A stretch of 57,044 nucleotides of DNA from DASPJQ01 sp035299065 (GTDB taxonomy: Bacteria; Bacteroidota; Bacteroidia; Flavobacteriales_D; UBA2798), in contig DATGXI010000166.1 of the NCBI GenBank assembly GCA_035299065.1, positions 1 to 57,044 of the forward strand, read 5' to 3'. Shown one piece after another: positions 7,019 to 15,607 of this stretch. The notes beneath the pieces were generated by a model. It made no database searches and had not been told where the DNA came from. It saw only the letters and a list, made by a program, of their open reading frames with translations. The stretch's first letter is position 1. Each line of letters starts with the position of its first letter. The position numbers were made by a program, and so were the translations under genes.

Positions 7019-9175
7019 ATGACACGTTACACATTCGCCTTAATCATTTTAATTTTTGTCATTCACCAGGCAAAAACACAAACCCGTTTTGACCCGGCCC
7101 GTTTACCAAACAACAAGGTTTACGGCCCCATTGCCGAAAAAGAATTTACGCGCCACGAAGTATACCAGTATACACCAACGGATAAACCCGGCACCATTCA
7201 TTTAAAAAACGGGTTGCGAAAAACCACGTACGAATCACCCGAAAAATGGACACGCATAAGCGACACGGTAAACGTTGACAGCATTGACATTGTTTTTTCA
7301 AAATACCCGCTCAGGGCTGACGGATACCATATGCATTATGACCTCTTGTGCAACCGGCTTGTGCATTTGTTTGAAATAGACGAATTGCTGAACGATCCCA
7401 ACATAAAGTTCCGCATGATATTGCAAACACATTGTACATCCGATGCACAGGTAGGAACCCTTTTTCACGGGGCAGCCATCCATTATTCGCCCATCAATAA
7501 AAAAGTACAGGCCAAAACGGTGGAGCAAAAACCCAAAACAATTGAAGAGGTAATTGCTGAAAACAACAAGGCACAAACCCGCGAAGTCAGCATGAAAGAA
7601 GCAGTGGCCTCCATTGAAAAAATTCCTGATCTACCGGTTGAATTAAAAAATTTGCTGAAGAACAAATCGGTTGAAGAAAAGGCAAGTGTTATGGTAAATT
7701 ATTTTGAAGAGAAATTAAAAAACAACACGTATGAAGACACCATTACGCAAGCGGTATTGGAAAAGTATGAAGAAAAAGCACATGAGTTTATTGATCGCTA
7801 TAACTATTCCAAAAAGACTAAAGTACTTGATGTTTTTGCGCGTCACCCCGAATGGAAAAAAGCACTTGTAGTGGCTGACTGGACCGGAAGCATGTATGCC
7901 TATGGTGCACAGGCCCTGTTGTGGCACGTTACCAATTTTGAAAAATCATACATAAAATATTTTACGCTTTTTAACGATGGTGACATGACGCGTGATGCCG
8001 ACAAAATAATTGGCGAAACAGGTGGTATTTATCACCAGGAAGCCAACCGCATTGGGCAGATAGTTGACCTGTACAACCTGGTCATGTTAAAAGGTGGGGG
8101 AGGCGATGGGCCGGAAAATAACCTGGAAGCGGTCATAAAAGGCATTCATGAATTTCCAGACCATGGAGATGTGATCATGATTGCCGATAATTTTGCCTGT
8201 GTAAAGGATATGCAATTGTTGGGACAGATCAAAGAACCTGTGCGCATCATTGTTTGCGGGGCAGCGCAAAGTGAGGGCGTGAATCCGCAATTACTGGAAA
8301 TTGCCGCAAAAACGGGTGGATCGGTGCACACCATGGAAGATGATTTGTACAATTTATTGATGGAGGAAGAGACAGGAAAAAAAATCACCAGCCTGGAAGC
8401 AAAAAAAGTAAAGATTGGTTTTTCGCCCTGCGGGTTGAGGTATGAACATGCCTTTCTCTCAAAATTTGATACGGCAACCTTTTACAATTTAAACATCGCC
8501 CTTGAGGAACATGCACATGCCGTTAGGGTAGACTTAAGCGACCAGGCGCGCAAGCGTTTTCCAAAACGTGTTTCACAACTGGAAAACCTGGAACATTTGA
8601 GCCTGGCAAACAATAATCTTAAGGGTTTGCCAAGGAACAGTGTATCCATGCAAAAAATACGCACATTGAATTTAAGCAACAACCGCATTGAAGAAATACC
8701 AGAATGGATTGATGCGTATCCCAATTTATACTCCCTTGATTTGAGTTATAATAAATTGACAGAAGCGAACACCGCGGTTTTCAACATTCATTATTTGAAT
8801 TACCTGGATTTATCGCACAATGATTTAAAAACCATTTCGCCTGTATTTAATTGTGCCATGCTTGAGTATTTGTACCTGGCCGAAAATAACCTTACCGAGA
8901 TCCCGCGCAACATTGCAAAACTGAAAAACCTGAAAGAATTGTCGCTTGCTTCAAACAAGTTAAAAGTATTGCCGGTGAACATCATGAAATTGAAAAACCT
9001 TGAGGTGCTTGATTTGTCCAATAACCGGTTTACGGGCCTTCCCAAAAGCCTTAAGGGCCTGAAAAAATTAAAAGTACTGCGACTTACCGGCAATAAACTT
9101 AGTGACCATGAAGTAGAGGAGTTGCGAAAAGCCATGCCCTGGGCAAAAATTGATTTTCAGGCGCAAAATCATTAA
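7019..9175 (+). CDS. Secreted VWA-like and leucine-rich-repeat protein
   Basis: This protein has 718 residues. A signal peptide ends near residue 20 (IHQAKTQ). Residues about 280-440 look like a von Willebrand A fold: a hydrophobic strand ALVVADWTGSM carries D287-x-T-x-S, the metal-site (MIDAS) pattern, and later strands include GDVIMIADN and VRIIVCGAA. Residues about 505-705 hold about eight leucine-rich repeats (LEHLSLANNNLKGLP, IRTLNLSNNRIEEIP, LYSLDLSYNKL, LKELSLASNKLKVLP, LEVLDLSNNRFTGLP). The N-terminal 280 residues are not recognised. There is no T9SS sorting domain or lipobox, so the protein is probably periplasmic. Both modules are binding modules, so a role in surface or envelope protein interaction is inferred. 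It stands alone after a repeat-rich region. Confidence 0.75.
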   Translation: MTRYTFALIILIFVIHQAKTQTRFDPARLPNNKVYGPIAEKEFTRHEVYQYTPTDKPGTIHLKNGLRKTTYESPEKWTRISDTVNVDSIDIVFSKYPLRADGYHMHYDLLCNRLVHLFEIDELLNDPNIKFRMILQTHCTSDAQVGTLFHGAAIHYSPINKKVQAKTVEQKPKTIEEVIAENNKAQTREVSMKEAVASIEKIPDLPVELKNLLKNKSVEEKASVMVNYFEEKLKNNTYEDTITQAVLEKYEEKAHEFIDRYNYSKKTKVLDVFARHPEWKKALVVADWTGSMYAYGAQALLWHVTNFEKSYIKYFTLFNDGDMTRDADKIIGETGGIYHQEANRIGQIVDLYNLVMLKGGGGDGPENNLEAVIKGIHEFPDHGDVIMIADNFACVKDMQLLGQIKEPVRIIVCGAAQSEGVNPQLLEIAAKTGGSVHTMEDDLYNLLMEEETGKKITSLEAKKVKIGFSPCGLRYEHAFLSKFDTATFYNLNIALEEHAHAVRVDLSDQARKRFPKRVSQLENLEHLSLANNNLKGLPRNSVSMQKIRTLNLSNNRIEEIPEWIDAYPNLYSLDLSYNKLTEANTAVFNIHYLNYLDLSHNDLKTISPVFNCAMLEYLYLAENNLTEIPRNIAKLKNLKELSLASNKLKVLPVNIMKLKNLEVLDLSNNRFTGLPKSLKGLKKLKVLRLTGNKLSDHEVEELRKAMPWAKIDFQAQNH

Positions 9176-9222
9176 TTACACTAACTAAAGCCACTTTTTT
9201 ACCAGTGATTGCAGACATGCCC

Positions 9223-9246
9223 GTGAAAATCTGTGTTATCTGTGGC
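9223..9246. repeat. Half copy of the palindromic intergenic repeat
   Basis: GTGAAAATCTGTGTTATCTG followed by TGGC matches the right arm of the element at 32122-32221 at 22 of 24 positions. It lies just upstream of the DUF3822 gene, and no left arm is visible. Confidence 0.65.
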
Positions 9247-9316
9247 AAAAAATAGTGAAAACGACTTTTCAAAACTCGTAAAACCAGCCATTATACTTGT
9301 AAATTTGCACCCATCA

Positions 9317-10078
9317 ATGCAAAGCAAAAACCTTTTCATAGGATTTTCAGATCACCACGTTTTGTGTGCCGAAAAAGACACCACGCAAAACAGCCTTTTG
9401 TCTGAAAAAAACATCATAGTCGGTTATAATCAGTCGCCCGACAAAGTGTTTTTTGAAAACTTTAAAGCCCACGGCCACCAGTACAACATTGTTTACTGTG
9501 CCCTTAAGCAACCTTTTTTTGTATTGGTGCCCGAAGTATTGTTTGACGCAAACGAAATCACGCAGTTTTTACCCGGCATTGATTTAACCAGTCAAAAAAT
9601 AATTACCGATAAAATTTCACGCAACGGTGTCATTTGCATTTACGCGGTTGACAATGCAGCCTATGAATCGCTGGTGCATACGTACCCGAACGTAATTTTA
9701 AAACATTATGCATCCGTATTGATTGATTACACCGTAAAAAACGGGTATACCGAACAAAAAACAGTGGTTACGGTTGACATGGAAGACAATATGTTTTACC
9801 TGTGCATTTCCAATAAAACCGACCTGTTGCTGTGCAATAAATTCACGTTTAAAGCAGCTGAAGACATTTTGTATTTCCTGCTTTACAGCCTTGAGCAGTT
9901 TGAGCTAAAACCAACCGAATGCCAGTTGCGCATAAGTGGGATGGTAAATGAAAATTCAGCATCCATTATTTTGCTCAATGAATATTTTGAAGATGTTGTG
10001 CTGGAGGAAAGTGAATTGAAAAACACCACTGAATTCAAAAACCAAACCGCGTTTTTTCACCAGGACGCATGCGTATAA
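9317..10078 (+). CDS. DUF3822 family protein
   Basis: I place the start at the ATG at 9317 (MQSKNLFIGFSD), giving 253 residues. The open frame extends further upstream, but that part lies in a repeat element and begins with GTG. The protein matches DUF3822, a Bacteroidota family with an actin/ATPase-like look that is regularly encoded directly before rsmD. The 10-bp overlap with rsmD and the following coaD support one operon. A TAAATTTG box at 9300-9307 may be the -10-like element, giving a very short leader. No catalytic residues can be named and the function is unknown. Confidence 0.75.
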   Translation: MQSKNLFIGFSDHHVLCAEKDTTQNSLLSEKNIIVGYNQSPDKVFFENFKAHGHQYNIVYCALKQPFFVLVPEVLFDANEITQFLPGIDLTSQKIITDKISRNGVICIYAVDNAAYESLVHTYPNVILKHYASVLIDYTVKNGYTEQKTVVTVDMEDNMFYLCISNKTDLLLCNKFTFKAAEDILYFLLYSLEQFELKPTECQLRISGMVNENSASIILLNEYFEDVVLEESELKNTTEFKNQTAFFHQDACV

Positions 10079-10611
10079 TCAGCGGCAAATACAAAGGCCG
10101 TTTTATTCCCGCTCCCAAAGGAATGAAAGCGCGCCCCACAACCGACTATGCCAAATCAGCATTGTTCAACATTCTTGAACATAAAATTGATTTTACCGAA
10201 TTGCGCGTGCTCGATTTATTTTGTGGCACAGGTGGAATCAGTTTCGAGTTTTTATCGCGTGGGGCAAAAGAAGTAATTGCTGTTGACAGCGATTACCAGT
10301 CAACGGAATTCTGCAACAAATTTGCGCGCGAGCTGGGATATCAAAACCAATATCGTGCCTATAAAAACGATTGCCTGCGTGCCCTCAAACAACTAACCGG
10401 GCAATTTGACCTGGTATTTTGTGATCCGCCTTATACCTATGAAGACCATGCAAAACTTGCCAACGCGGTTACCGAAAGTGTATTGGCACCAGGAGGGCTT
10501 ATGATTATGGAGCACGGTTTTAAAACCAACCTTGAAACACAACCTTTTTATACGGAAACCCGTAAGTACGGCAATATTTATTTCAGCTTTTTCAATAAAC
10601 CTTCAGAATGA
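10069..10611 (+). CDS. rsmD: 16S rRNA (guanine(966)-N(2))-methyltransferase RsmD
   Basis: This 180-residue protein is the usual RsmD length. It opens with MRIISGKYKGRFIPAP and the RPTTDYAKSALFNIL segment typical of the family. The SAM-binding motif I is VLDLFCGTGG at about residues 46-55, and the N6/N2-type catalytic motif is VFCDPPY at about 120-126. RsmD methylates G966 of 16S rRNA in the assembled small subunit using S-adenosylmethionine. The start overlaps the end of the DUF3822 gene by 10 bp and the stop overlaps coaD by 4 bp, so translation of the three is probably coupled. Confidence 0.93.
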   Translation: MRIISGKYKGRFIPAPKGMKARPTTDYAKSALFNILEHKIDFTELRVLDLFCGTGGISFEFLSRGAKEVIAVDSDYQSTEFCNKFARELGYQNQYRAYKNDCLRALKQLTGQFDLVFCDPPYTYEDHAKLANAVTESVLAPGGLMIMEHGFKTNLETQPFYTETRKYGNIYFSFFNKPSE

Positions 10612-11066
10612 GTAGGGTAGCAGTATTTCCGGGGTCGTTTGACCCGTTTACCATTGGTCACCATAACCTGGTGGTTAAGGCCCTGCCTTTGTTTGACAAG
10701 GTAATTGTGGCCATGGGACAAAACTCTACCAAAACCCCGTTTATTGATGGAGAGGTTCGCCTTAAAGCACTTAAAGCCTTGTTTGCCAATGAGCCAAAAG
10801 TTGAGGTTGTAACGTTTACGGGATTAACCGTTGACCTTTGTAAACAACAGGGCGCCAACTTTATACTACGGGGTTTGCGCAATGGCACCGACTTTGATTA
10901 TGAAAAAGCCATAGCCCACATGAACAATAGCCTGGTTAACCATATTGAAACTGTATTTATGCTTACCGAGCCTAAAAATGAAAATATAAGCTCAACCATT
11001 GTGCGCGAGATCAGCAAAAACGGTGGCGACATCACACCCTACCTTCCTAAAGGATATAGTATTTAG
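10608..11066 (+). CDS. coaD: Pantetheine-phosphate adenylyltransferase
   Basis: This 152-residue protein transfers AMP from ATP to 4'-phosphopantetheine, the penultimate step of coenzyme A synthesis. The nucleotidyltransferase signature is PGSFDPFTIGHHNLV at residues 7-21, with TxGH in the nucleotide-binding position. The Arg-containing RGLRNGTDFDYE region and the C-terminal ISSTIVREI are as in the CoaD family. It overlaps rsmD by 4 bp, an arrangement also seen in many other bacteria. It is cytosolic and hexameric in known members. Confidence 0.95.
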   Translation: MSRVAVFPGSFDPFTIGHHNLVVKALPLFDKVIVAMGQNSTKTPFIDGEVRLKALKALFANEPKVEVVTFTGLTVDLCKQQGANFILRGLRNGTDFDYEKAIAHMNNSLVNHIETVFMLTEPKNENISSTIVREISKNGGDITPYLPKGYSI

Positions 11067-11177
11067 AAAAGACGAAGAGCAAGTATAAACGGGCAAATCA
11101 AATGCAGCCTTGATTTTTTGTTTCGTTTTTATCAAGAAAAAAAAGAAAGAGATAATCGCATAGCGAAAAAAAAGTAA

Positions 11178-12623
11178 ATGAGAACAGTATTTCATATAAC
11201 GTTCATGGTACTAATGCTCTTTGGCTCAGCCAATGCCCAGGTAACCATACAGGGTAAAGCCGAAGGGCATAAGGACAAGGAATTGGTGTGCACGCGTTAC
11301 ATTGATTACCTGAGCTATGAAACCGAAGAGCTGGGACGAACCTTGGTTGACAAGCAGGGAAATTTTTCGTTTACCATTCCATTGACTGAAAGTTCGCAAA
11401 TACAAATTCACGATGGAAGTACCATGGGCATGATGTATGCCGATCCCGGTGCATCCTACAGCATTGTTTTAAATGCGCCCGAAGGGAATATTGAAAATGC
11501 GTACAAAAAAAGTATCCGTATTGACTTTGATACCCTGCTTACCTATGACATCAATAACCTGATACTTGATTTTAACAGCAGGCACGATGATTTTATGTTT
11601 TACAATTTCAACACCATTGGCAACGAATTGTTTTCTCACAGGCTTGATACGTTTAAAATTTACCTTTCAAAAGTGTACAAGAATGTAAAACACGATTATT
11701 TTACCAATTACGTGGCATATAGCCTTGCTGAAACGGAAATGATTGGTCCGCCTAAAAAAGATGAAACTTCATTCCTGAAAATGATTTATGCCCAGTATTT
11801 GTTGAACAAGCCCGTGCTTTACAACAATGACAAGTACATGAATTTCTTTTCAAAATTCTACAGCGATATATTTAAAATGATTCCCACTGACAGGGAAATG
11901 GACCTGTTCAGGGCCATTAATTATTATGCCAGTCCAACACTTGCAAAACGCGTGTTGAAAAAAGACATTTTATTGCGCGATGACCGTATTTGTGAGCTGG
12001 CTGTGTTGCGATGCCTGGGCCAGGAATACTACAATTACGAGTTTGACAAAATAATGATACTGGATGTATTGGATTCCCTTGCCGAAACATCAAAATACCC
12101 CGAGCACAAAATAATTGCCACCAATACCCGCAAAAGGTTAAGGAACCTGGCCATTGGAAGTTTTGCACCCGAATTTGCACTAATCAACTCCAATGACACA
12201 ACCGTTAAGTTGTCTCAATTCAAGAAAAAATTTGTGTACATCCATTTTTGGAGTGTTGACAACGCAACGTCTATGAATGAAATGAAGATCATGCGCAAAT
12301 TGTACGAAAAGTACAGCTGGGACATTGAATTCATCAGTATAAATGTTGACCCCGATATCAAGTCAATGAAAGATTTTTTACGTAAGAACAGCGATTACCG
12401 CTGGGTGTTTTTGCATTCAGGCAACAGTAAAAATTTACGTGAAACCTGGAACGTAACCACTTTGCCGCAGTTTTACCTGGTAGATCCTGAAGGGTATGTT
12501 ATTGCATCGCCTGCATTACGGCCTTCGCCCAATGGTACAGGTCACAGCATTGACGAGGTGTTCTGGAAAATTCAGAAAAAAGTTCACCCGGTTGAGCACC
12601 ACATTCCGGGGCAGAAGAATTAA
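11178..12623 (+). CDS. TlpA-like thioredoxin-fold protein lacking the CxxC cysteines
   Basis: This is a 481-residue exported protein with a signal peptide ending near residue 20 (GSANAQ). The N-terminal 100 residues resemble the DUF4369-type beta domain (VTIQGKAEGHKDKELV) that precedes TlpA domains in Bacteroidota. Residues about 335-470 have the thioredoxin/AhpC-like fold (IGSFAPEFALINS, FVYIHFW, EFISINVDPD) and keep the cis-proline loop TTLPQFYLVDPEG. At the active site, where FWASWCGPC is expected, it has F357-W-S-V-D-N-A-T-S365. Both cysteines are replaced (N362 and S365), so it cannot be a thiol oxidoreductase. The middle 200 residues are helical and unassigned. A binding or scaffold role is inferred. 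It lies 111 bp after coaD. Confidence 0.75.
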   Translation: MRTVFHITFMVLMLFGSANAQVTIQGKAEGHKDKELVCTRYIDYLSYETEELGRTLVDKQGNFSFTIPLTESSQIQIHDGSTMGMMYADPGASYSIVLNAPEGNIENAYKKSIRIDFDTLLTYDINNLILDFNSRHDDFMFYNFNTIGNELFSHRLDTFKIYLSKVYKNVKHDYFTNYVAYSLAETEMIGPPKKDETSFLKMIYAQYLLNKPVLYNNDKYMNFFSKFYSDIFKMIPTDREMDLFRAINYYASPTLAKRVLKKDILLRDDRICELAVLRCLGQEYYNYEFDKIMILDVLDSLAETSKYPEHKIIATNTRKRLRNLAIGSFAPEFALINSNDTTVKLSQFKKKFVYIHFWSVDNATSMNEMKIMRKLYEKYSWDIEFISINVDPDIKSMKDFLRKNSDYRWVFLHSGNSKNLRETWNVTTLPQFYLVDPEGYVIASPALRPSPNGTGHSIDEVFWKIQKKVHPVEHHIPGQKN

Positions 12624-12630
12624 GGTGCGT

Positions 12631-12680
12631 CAGTAGTTAGTGAGTTTACAGTTCGCAGTTTACAGTTGATAGTTCACGGT
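12631..12680. repeat. Degenerate short tandem repeat (CAGTT-type)
   Basis: The stretch AGTTTACAGTTCGCAGTTTA and its continuation CAGTTGATAGTTCACGG are imperfect repeats of a 7-8-bp unit containing AGTT. Such tracts are frequent between genes in Bacteroidota. No function can be assigned. Confidence 0.55.
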
Positions 12681-12892
12681 GCAGGAACTTCAAGCGGTTC
12701 AGGTTTGATTGTTTTGAGCAGCGTGTGATCAGCCATGAGTCCGGTTAAAGTGACTTTCCTTTTTTCTTCCTGTTTGTTGCGATGCCGTTGTGGCAAAAAT
12801 TTTGTTAAACGCATATCCAAATTAACACTTCCACGTTTATATCATTCACTCTCTTCTGAAACCCCAAGGTTAATCCACCTTATTTTTAACAA

Positions 12893-15598
12893 ATGTGGCG
12901 TAAACTGCGCAAAATACTTATCTGGACATTCAGCATTGTTGTTGGGTTGGTGCTTACGCTTGCCTTTGTTATTTGGTTAATGCAGGACAAAATAAAAGCG
13001 TATGCTGTTAGTTACCTGAACGATCACCTGAAAACCGAGCTCAAGGTTGAACAAATTGATGTTACCTTTTTAACCACATTTCCTAATGTGGGTTTGCATT
13101 TTAAAAATACCGTTATTCTTGACCCTGAAGGTTTGCAAACCTATCGTGATACCCTGTTGTCGGCAAAACACATTTACCTGAAATTTGGTTTGTGGGATGT
13201 ATTGGCCAGTGATTATAAAGCCAAACAACTGGATGTATACGATGCCCACATTCGGGCTTTCATCAACAAGGACGGTATTGAAAATTATGACATCCTTAAA
13301 CCTTCAAAAGAAAAAAAGGGCGAAAGCGATGCGCTGGTACTGGACCTGAGCAAAATAAAATTGTACAATACACGCCTTACCTATCATAACGCAAAAGGCA
13401 ACCAGCAATATAAATTCCGTACAAATGAACTGCATTTTAACGGAAAACTTGGCAGCGATATTTTTGATTTAAAAACAAGTGGCGACCTTCGCATCATCAG
13501 CCTTCGCAATAAAAACCTGGTGCTTTTTAAAAACCAGGACTCGGGCATTGATTTGATTTTGTCAGTTGACACCAAAAATCAAAGAGTCACATTTACCCAG
13601 GGTGACTGGCAGATCGGAAAAATGTTATTGGGCATTAAAGGTAAAATTGATATCCTTGACGAAGGAAACAAATGCGATATAAATATTTTCGGGAAGAACA
13701 TTTCCATTGTTTCCATCATGCAACTCATGAGCGATAAGGTGCGGCAGAATATGGAGCGGTACAAATCATTTGGTACAGTAAACCTTGACGCGAGCATTAA
13801 AGGAATTGTTGGAAAAACAGAGGCTCCTGATGTGAACGCCAGTTTCAGCATTAGTAATGGTGTGCTGGTTGAAAAGAAAAGCAATATTTCATTACACAAC
13901 ATTGACCTTGCAGGCAATTATACCAACCGTAACAAACGCGGTATTGACGAGCTCAATATAGAAAAAATGCACGGGCGGTTTAAAGATGGGCGCTTTGAAC
14001 TGGATGGCAAACTCACCGACTTTGAACAACCACATTTTATTGTTAATGTAAAAGGCAATTTTACCCTGCAAACCATTCACGGCTTTATGAGCAGTGAAAC
14101 AGTAAAAGAAATGAAAGGCGATGTAAGCCTGAACAGCAGACTGGATTTTGTGTTGTTGCGGACGGACGATTTGCTGCTTACAAATACCCTGGTGAACGAA
14201 GCATCGGGAACGGTAAAATTTGCCAATGCAACCGTATTGATCAATGAAAAGGGAAAACCCATTACCGATTTGAATGGTCAATTAAACCTGAAGGACAACG
14301 ATGCGTTGGTTGATGGGTTACAGGGTAAAATTGGTAAAAGCGATTTCAGTATCAATGGTGCTATTCGTAACTTCACGCCTTATTTCCTAACGGGTAACCA
14401 GGATTTGTCGGTTGTAGGGGCTTTTCATGCTGACTTTTGCGATATCAATGACCTGGTGACAAAAACCACCGAAACATCGGTTGATAAAAGCGGTGCAGAA
14501 ATTGCTCAGACCGGTTATTCGTTTCCCGAAAAAATTAATTTCAATTTTGATTTGAACATCAATAAACTTGAATGGGATCCATTTACCTCTGAAAATGTAC
14601 GTGGAAATTTCAAACTCATTGATAATAAATTGTCGGCTTCCAACTTGAACATTGATTTTGCGGGGGGAAAATGTACAGGTTATATTGATGTGGAAGAAAA
14701 AGAAGGCAAAGGGTTTGCCGCCACAGCAAGTACAAAAATTGAAAACGTGCAATTGCCACTTGCGCTTAAAGCGTTTAAAAACTTTGGCCAGGATTTAATT
14801 ACCCCAGCCAATTCAAAAGGTGTTTTAACAGCTACAGTTGAGTGGTTTTTTCCCATAAACAGCGACCTGAAAATTGAACCAGGCAAAATGTTGGCCAATG
14901 CAAGCGTGAGCATAAAAAATGGCCAGCTTACAGAACTTAACCAGTTAAAACAATTGGCAGGTTTTATGCGTACCGACAAAAAAATGAAATTGTTCCTGAA
15001 AAAACATGCCGATGATTTTGAACAACGTATACGAAACCTGAAATTTGATGAATTAAAAAATGAATTGACTGTGAAGGAAGGCGTATTGACCATTCCAAAA
15101 ATGCTGGTAAGTTCCAGCGCCATGAATCTGAATTTTGCAGGTACACACACCTTTGAAAACAAAATTGATTATCATTTTAATTTCCGTTTCCTGGAATTAA
15201 AAGGCCAGGATTACGAAAGTGAATTTGGCGAAATAAAGGATGATGGAACAGGCATAAAAGTGTACATGCATATGTTTGGCGATTTGGATAACCCACAATA
15301 CGCCTGGGATAAAGAAGAAAAAAAGGCCGAACGCCAGGAGCAATGGCAAAAGGAAAAGGAAACATTTAAATCGCTGCTTAAGGAAGAACTTGGGTTGTTT
15401 AAGAAGGATACCACCATAAAAGTTGAGAAGGCAAAAGAAGAAGATGTGAAGTTCATCATGGAGTGGGATGAGGCTGATCCGCTTAAAAAGGATGAATCTC
15501 AGCCTGTAAAGGACAATAAAAAGGTTAAAAAGCTCAAAAAGAAGTTGGGAATAGACGAAAACCCCAATAAAGACGTTAAATTTGAGATTGAACAATAA
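12893..15598 (+). CDS. AsmA family protein
   Basis: This 901-residue protein has one N-terminal membrane segment (about residues 6-27, ILIWTFSIVVGLVLTLAFVI) and a long periplasmic part made of beta strands. AsmA/YhdP-type features are the opening 'YLNDHLKTELKVEQIDVTFL' and 'FPNVGLHFKNTVI', repeated 'LDGKLTDF' type strands, and a C-terminal AsmA_2-like segment (ELNQLKQLAGFM, VKEGVLTIPKMLVSSSAMNL, FAGTHTFENKIDYHF). The last 80 residues are Lys/Glu-rich and probably disordered. AsmA-like proteins are anchored in the inner membrane and are implicated in moving phospholipid to the outer membrane. It precedes the sensor kinase gene by 9 bp, so the two are probably co-transcribed. Confidence 0.85.
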   Translation: MWRKLRKILIWTFSIVVGLVLTLAFVIWLMQDKIKAYAVSYLNDHLKTELKVEQIDVTFLTTFPNVGLHFKNTVILDPEGLQTYRDTLLSAKHIYLKFGLWDVLASDYKAKQLDVYDAHIRAFINKDGIENYDILKPSKEKKGESDALVLDLSKIKLYNTRLTYHNAKGNQQYKFRTNELHFNGKLGSDIFDLKTSGDLRIISLRNKNLVLFKNQDSGIDLILSVDTKNQRVTFTQGDWQIGKMLLGIKGKIDILDEGNKCDINIFGKNISIVSIMQLMSDKVRQNMERYKSFGTVNLDASIKGIVGKTEAPDVNASFSISNGVLVEKKSNISLHNIDLAGNYTNRNKRGIDELNIEKMHGRFKDGRFELDGKLTDFEQPHFIVNVKGNFTLQTIHGFMSSETVKEMKGDVSLNSRLDFVLLRTDDLLLTNTLVNEASGTVKFANATVLINEKGKPITDLNGQLNLKDNDALVDGLQGKIGKSDFSINGAIRNFTPYFLTGNQDLSVVGAFHADFCDINDLVTKTTETSVDKSGAEIAQTGYSFPEKINFNFDLNINKLEWDPFTSENVRGNFKLIDNKLSASNLNIDFAGGKCTGYIDVEEKEGKGFAATASTKIENVQLPLALKAFKNFGQDLITPANSKGVLTATVEWFFPINSDLKIEPGKMLANASVSIKNGQLTELNQLKQLAGFMRTDKKMKLFLKKHADDFEQRIRNLKFDELKNELTVKEGVLTIPKMLVSSSAMNLNFAGTHTFENKIDYHFNFRFLELKGQDYESEFGEIKDDGTGIKVYMHMFGDLDNPQYAWDKEEKKAERQEQWQKEKETFKSLLKEELGLFKKDTTIKVEKAKEEDVKFIMEWDEADPLKKDESQPVKDNKKVKKLKKKLGIDENPNKDVKFEIEQ

Positions 15599-15607
15599 CG
15601 TTACCAA

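Noticed and set aside
9233..9316. Upstream extension of the DUF3822 protein (GTG start at 9233)
   Set aside because: The stretch lies in a dispersed repeat half copy and reads as non-conserved sequence; the ATG at 9317 gives a normal N-terminus.
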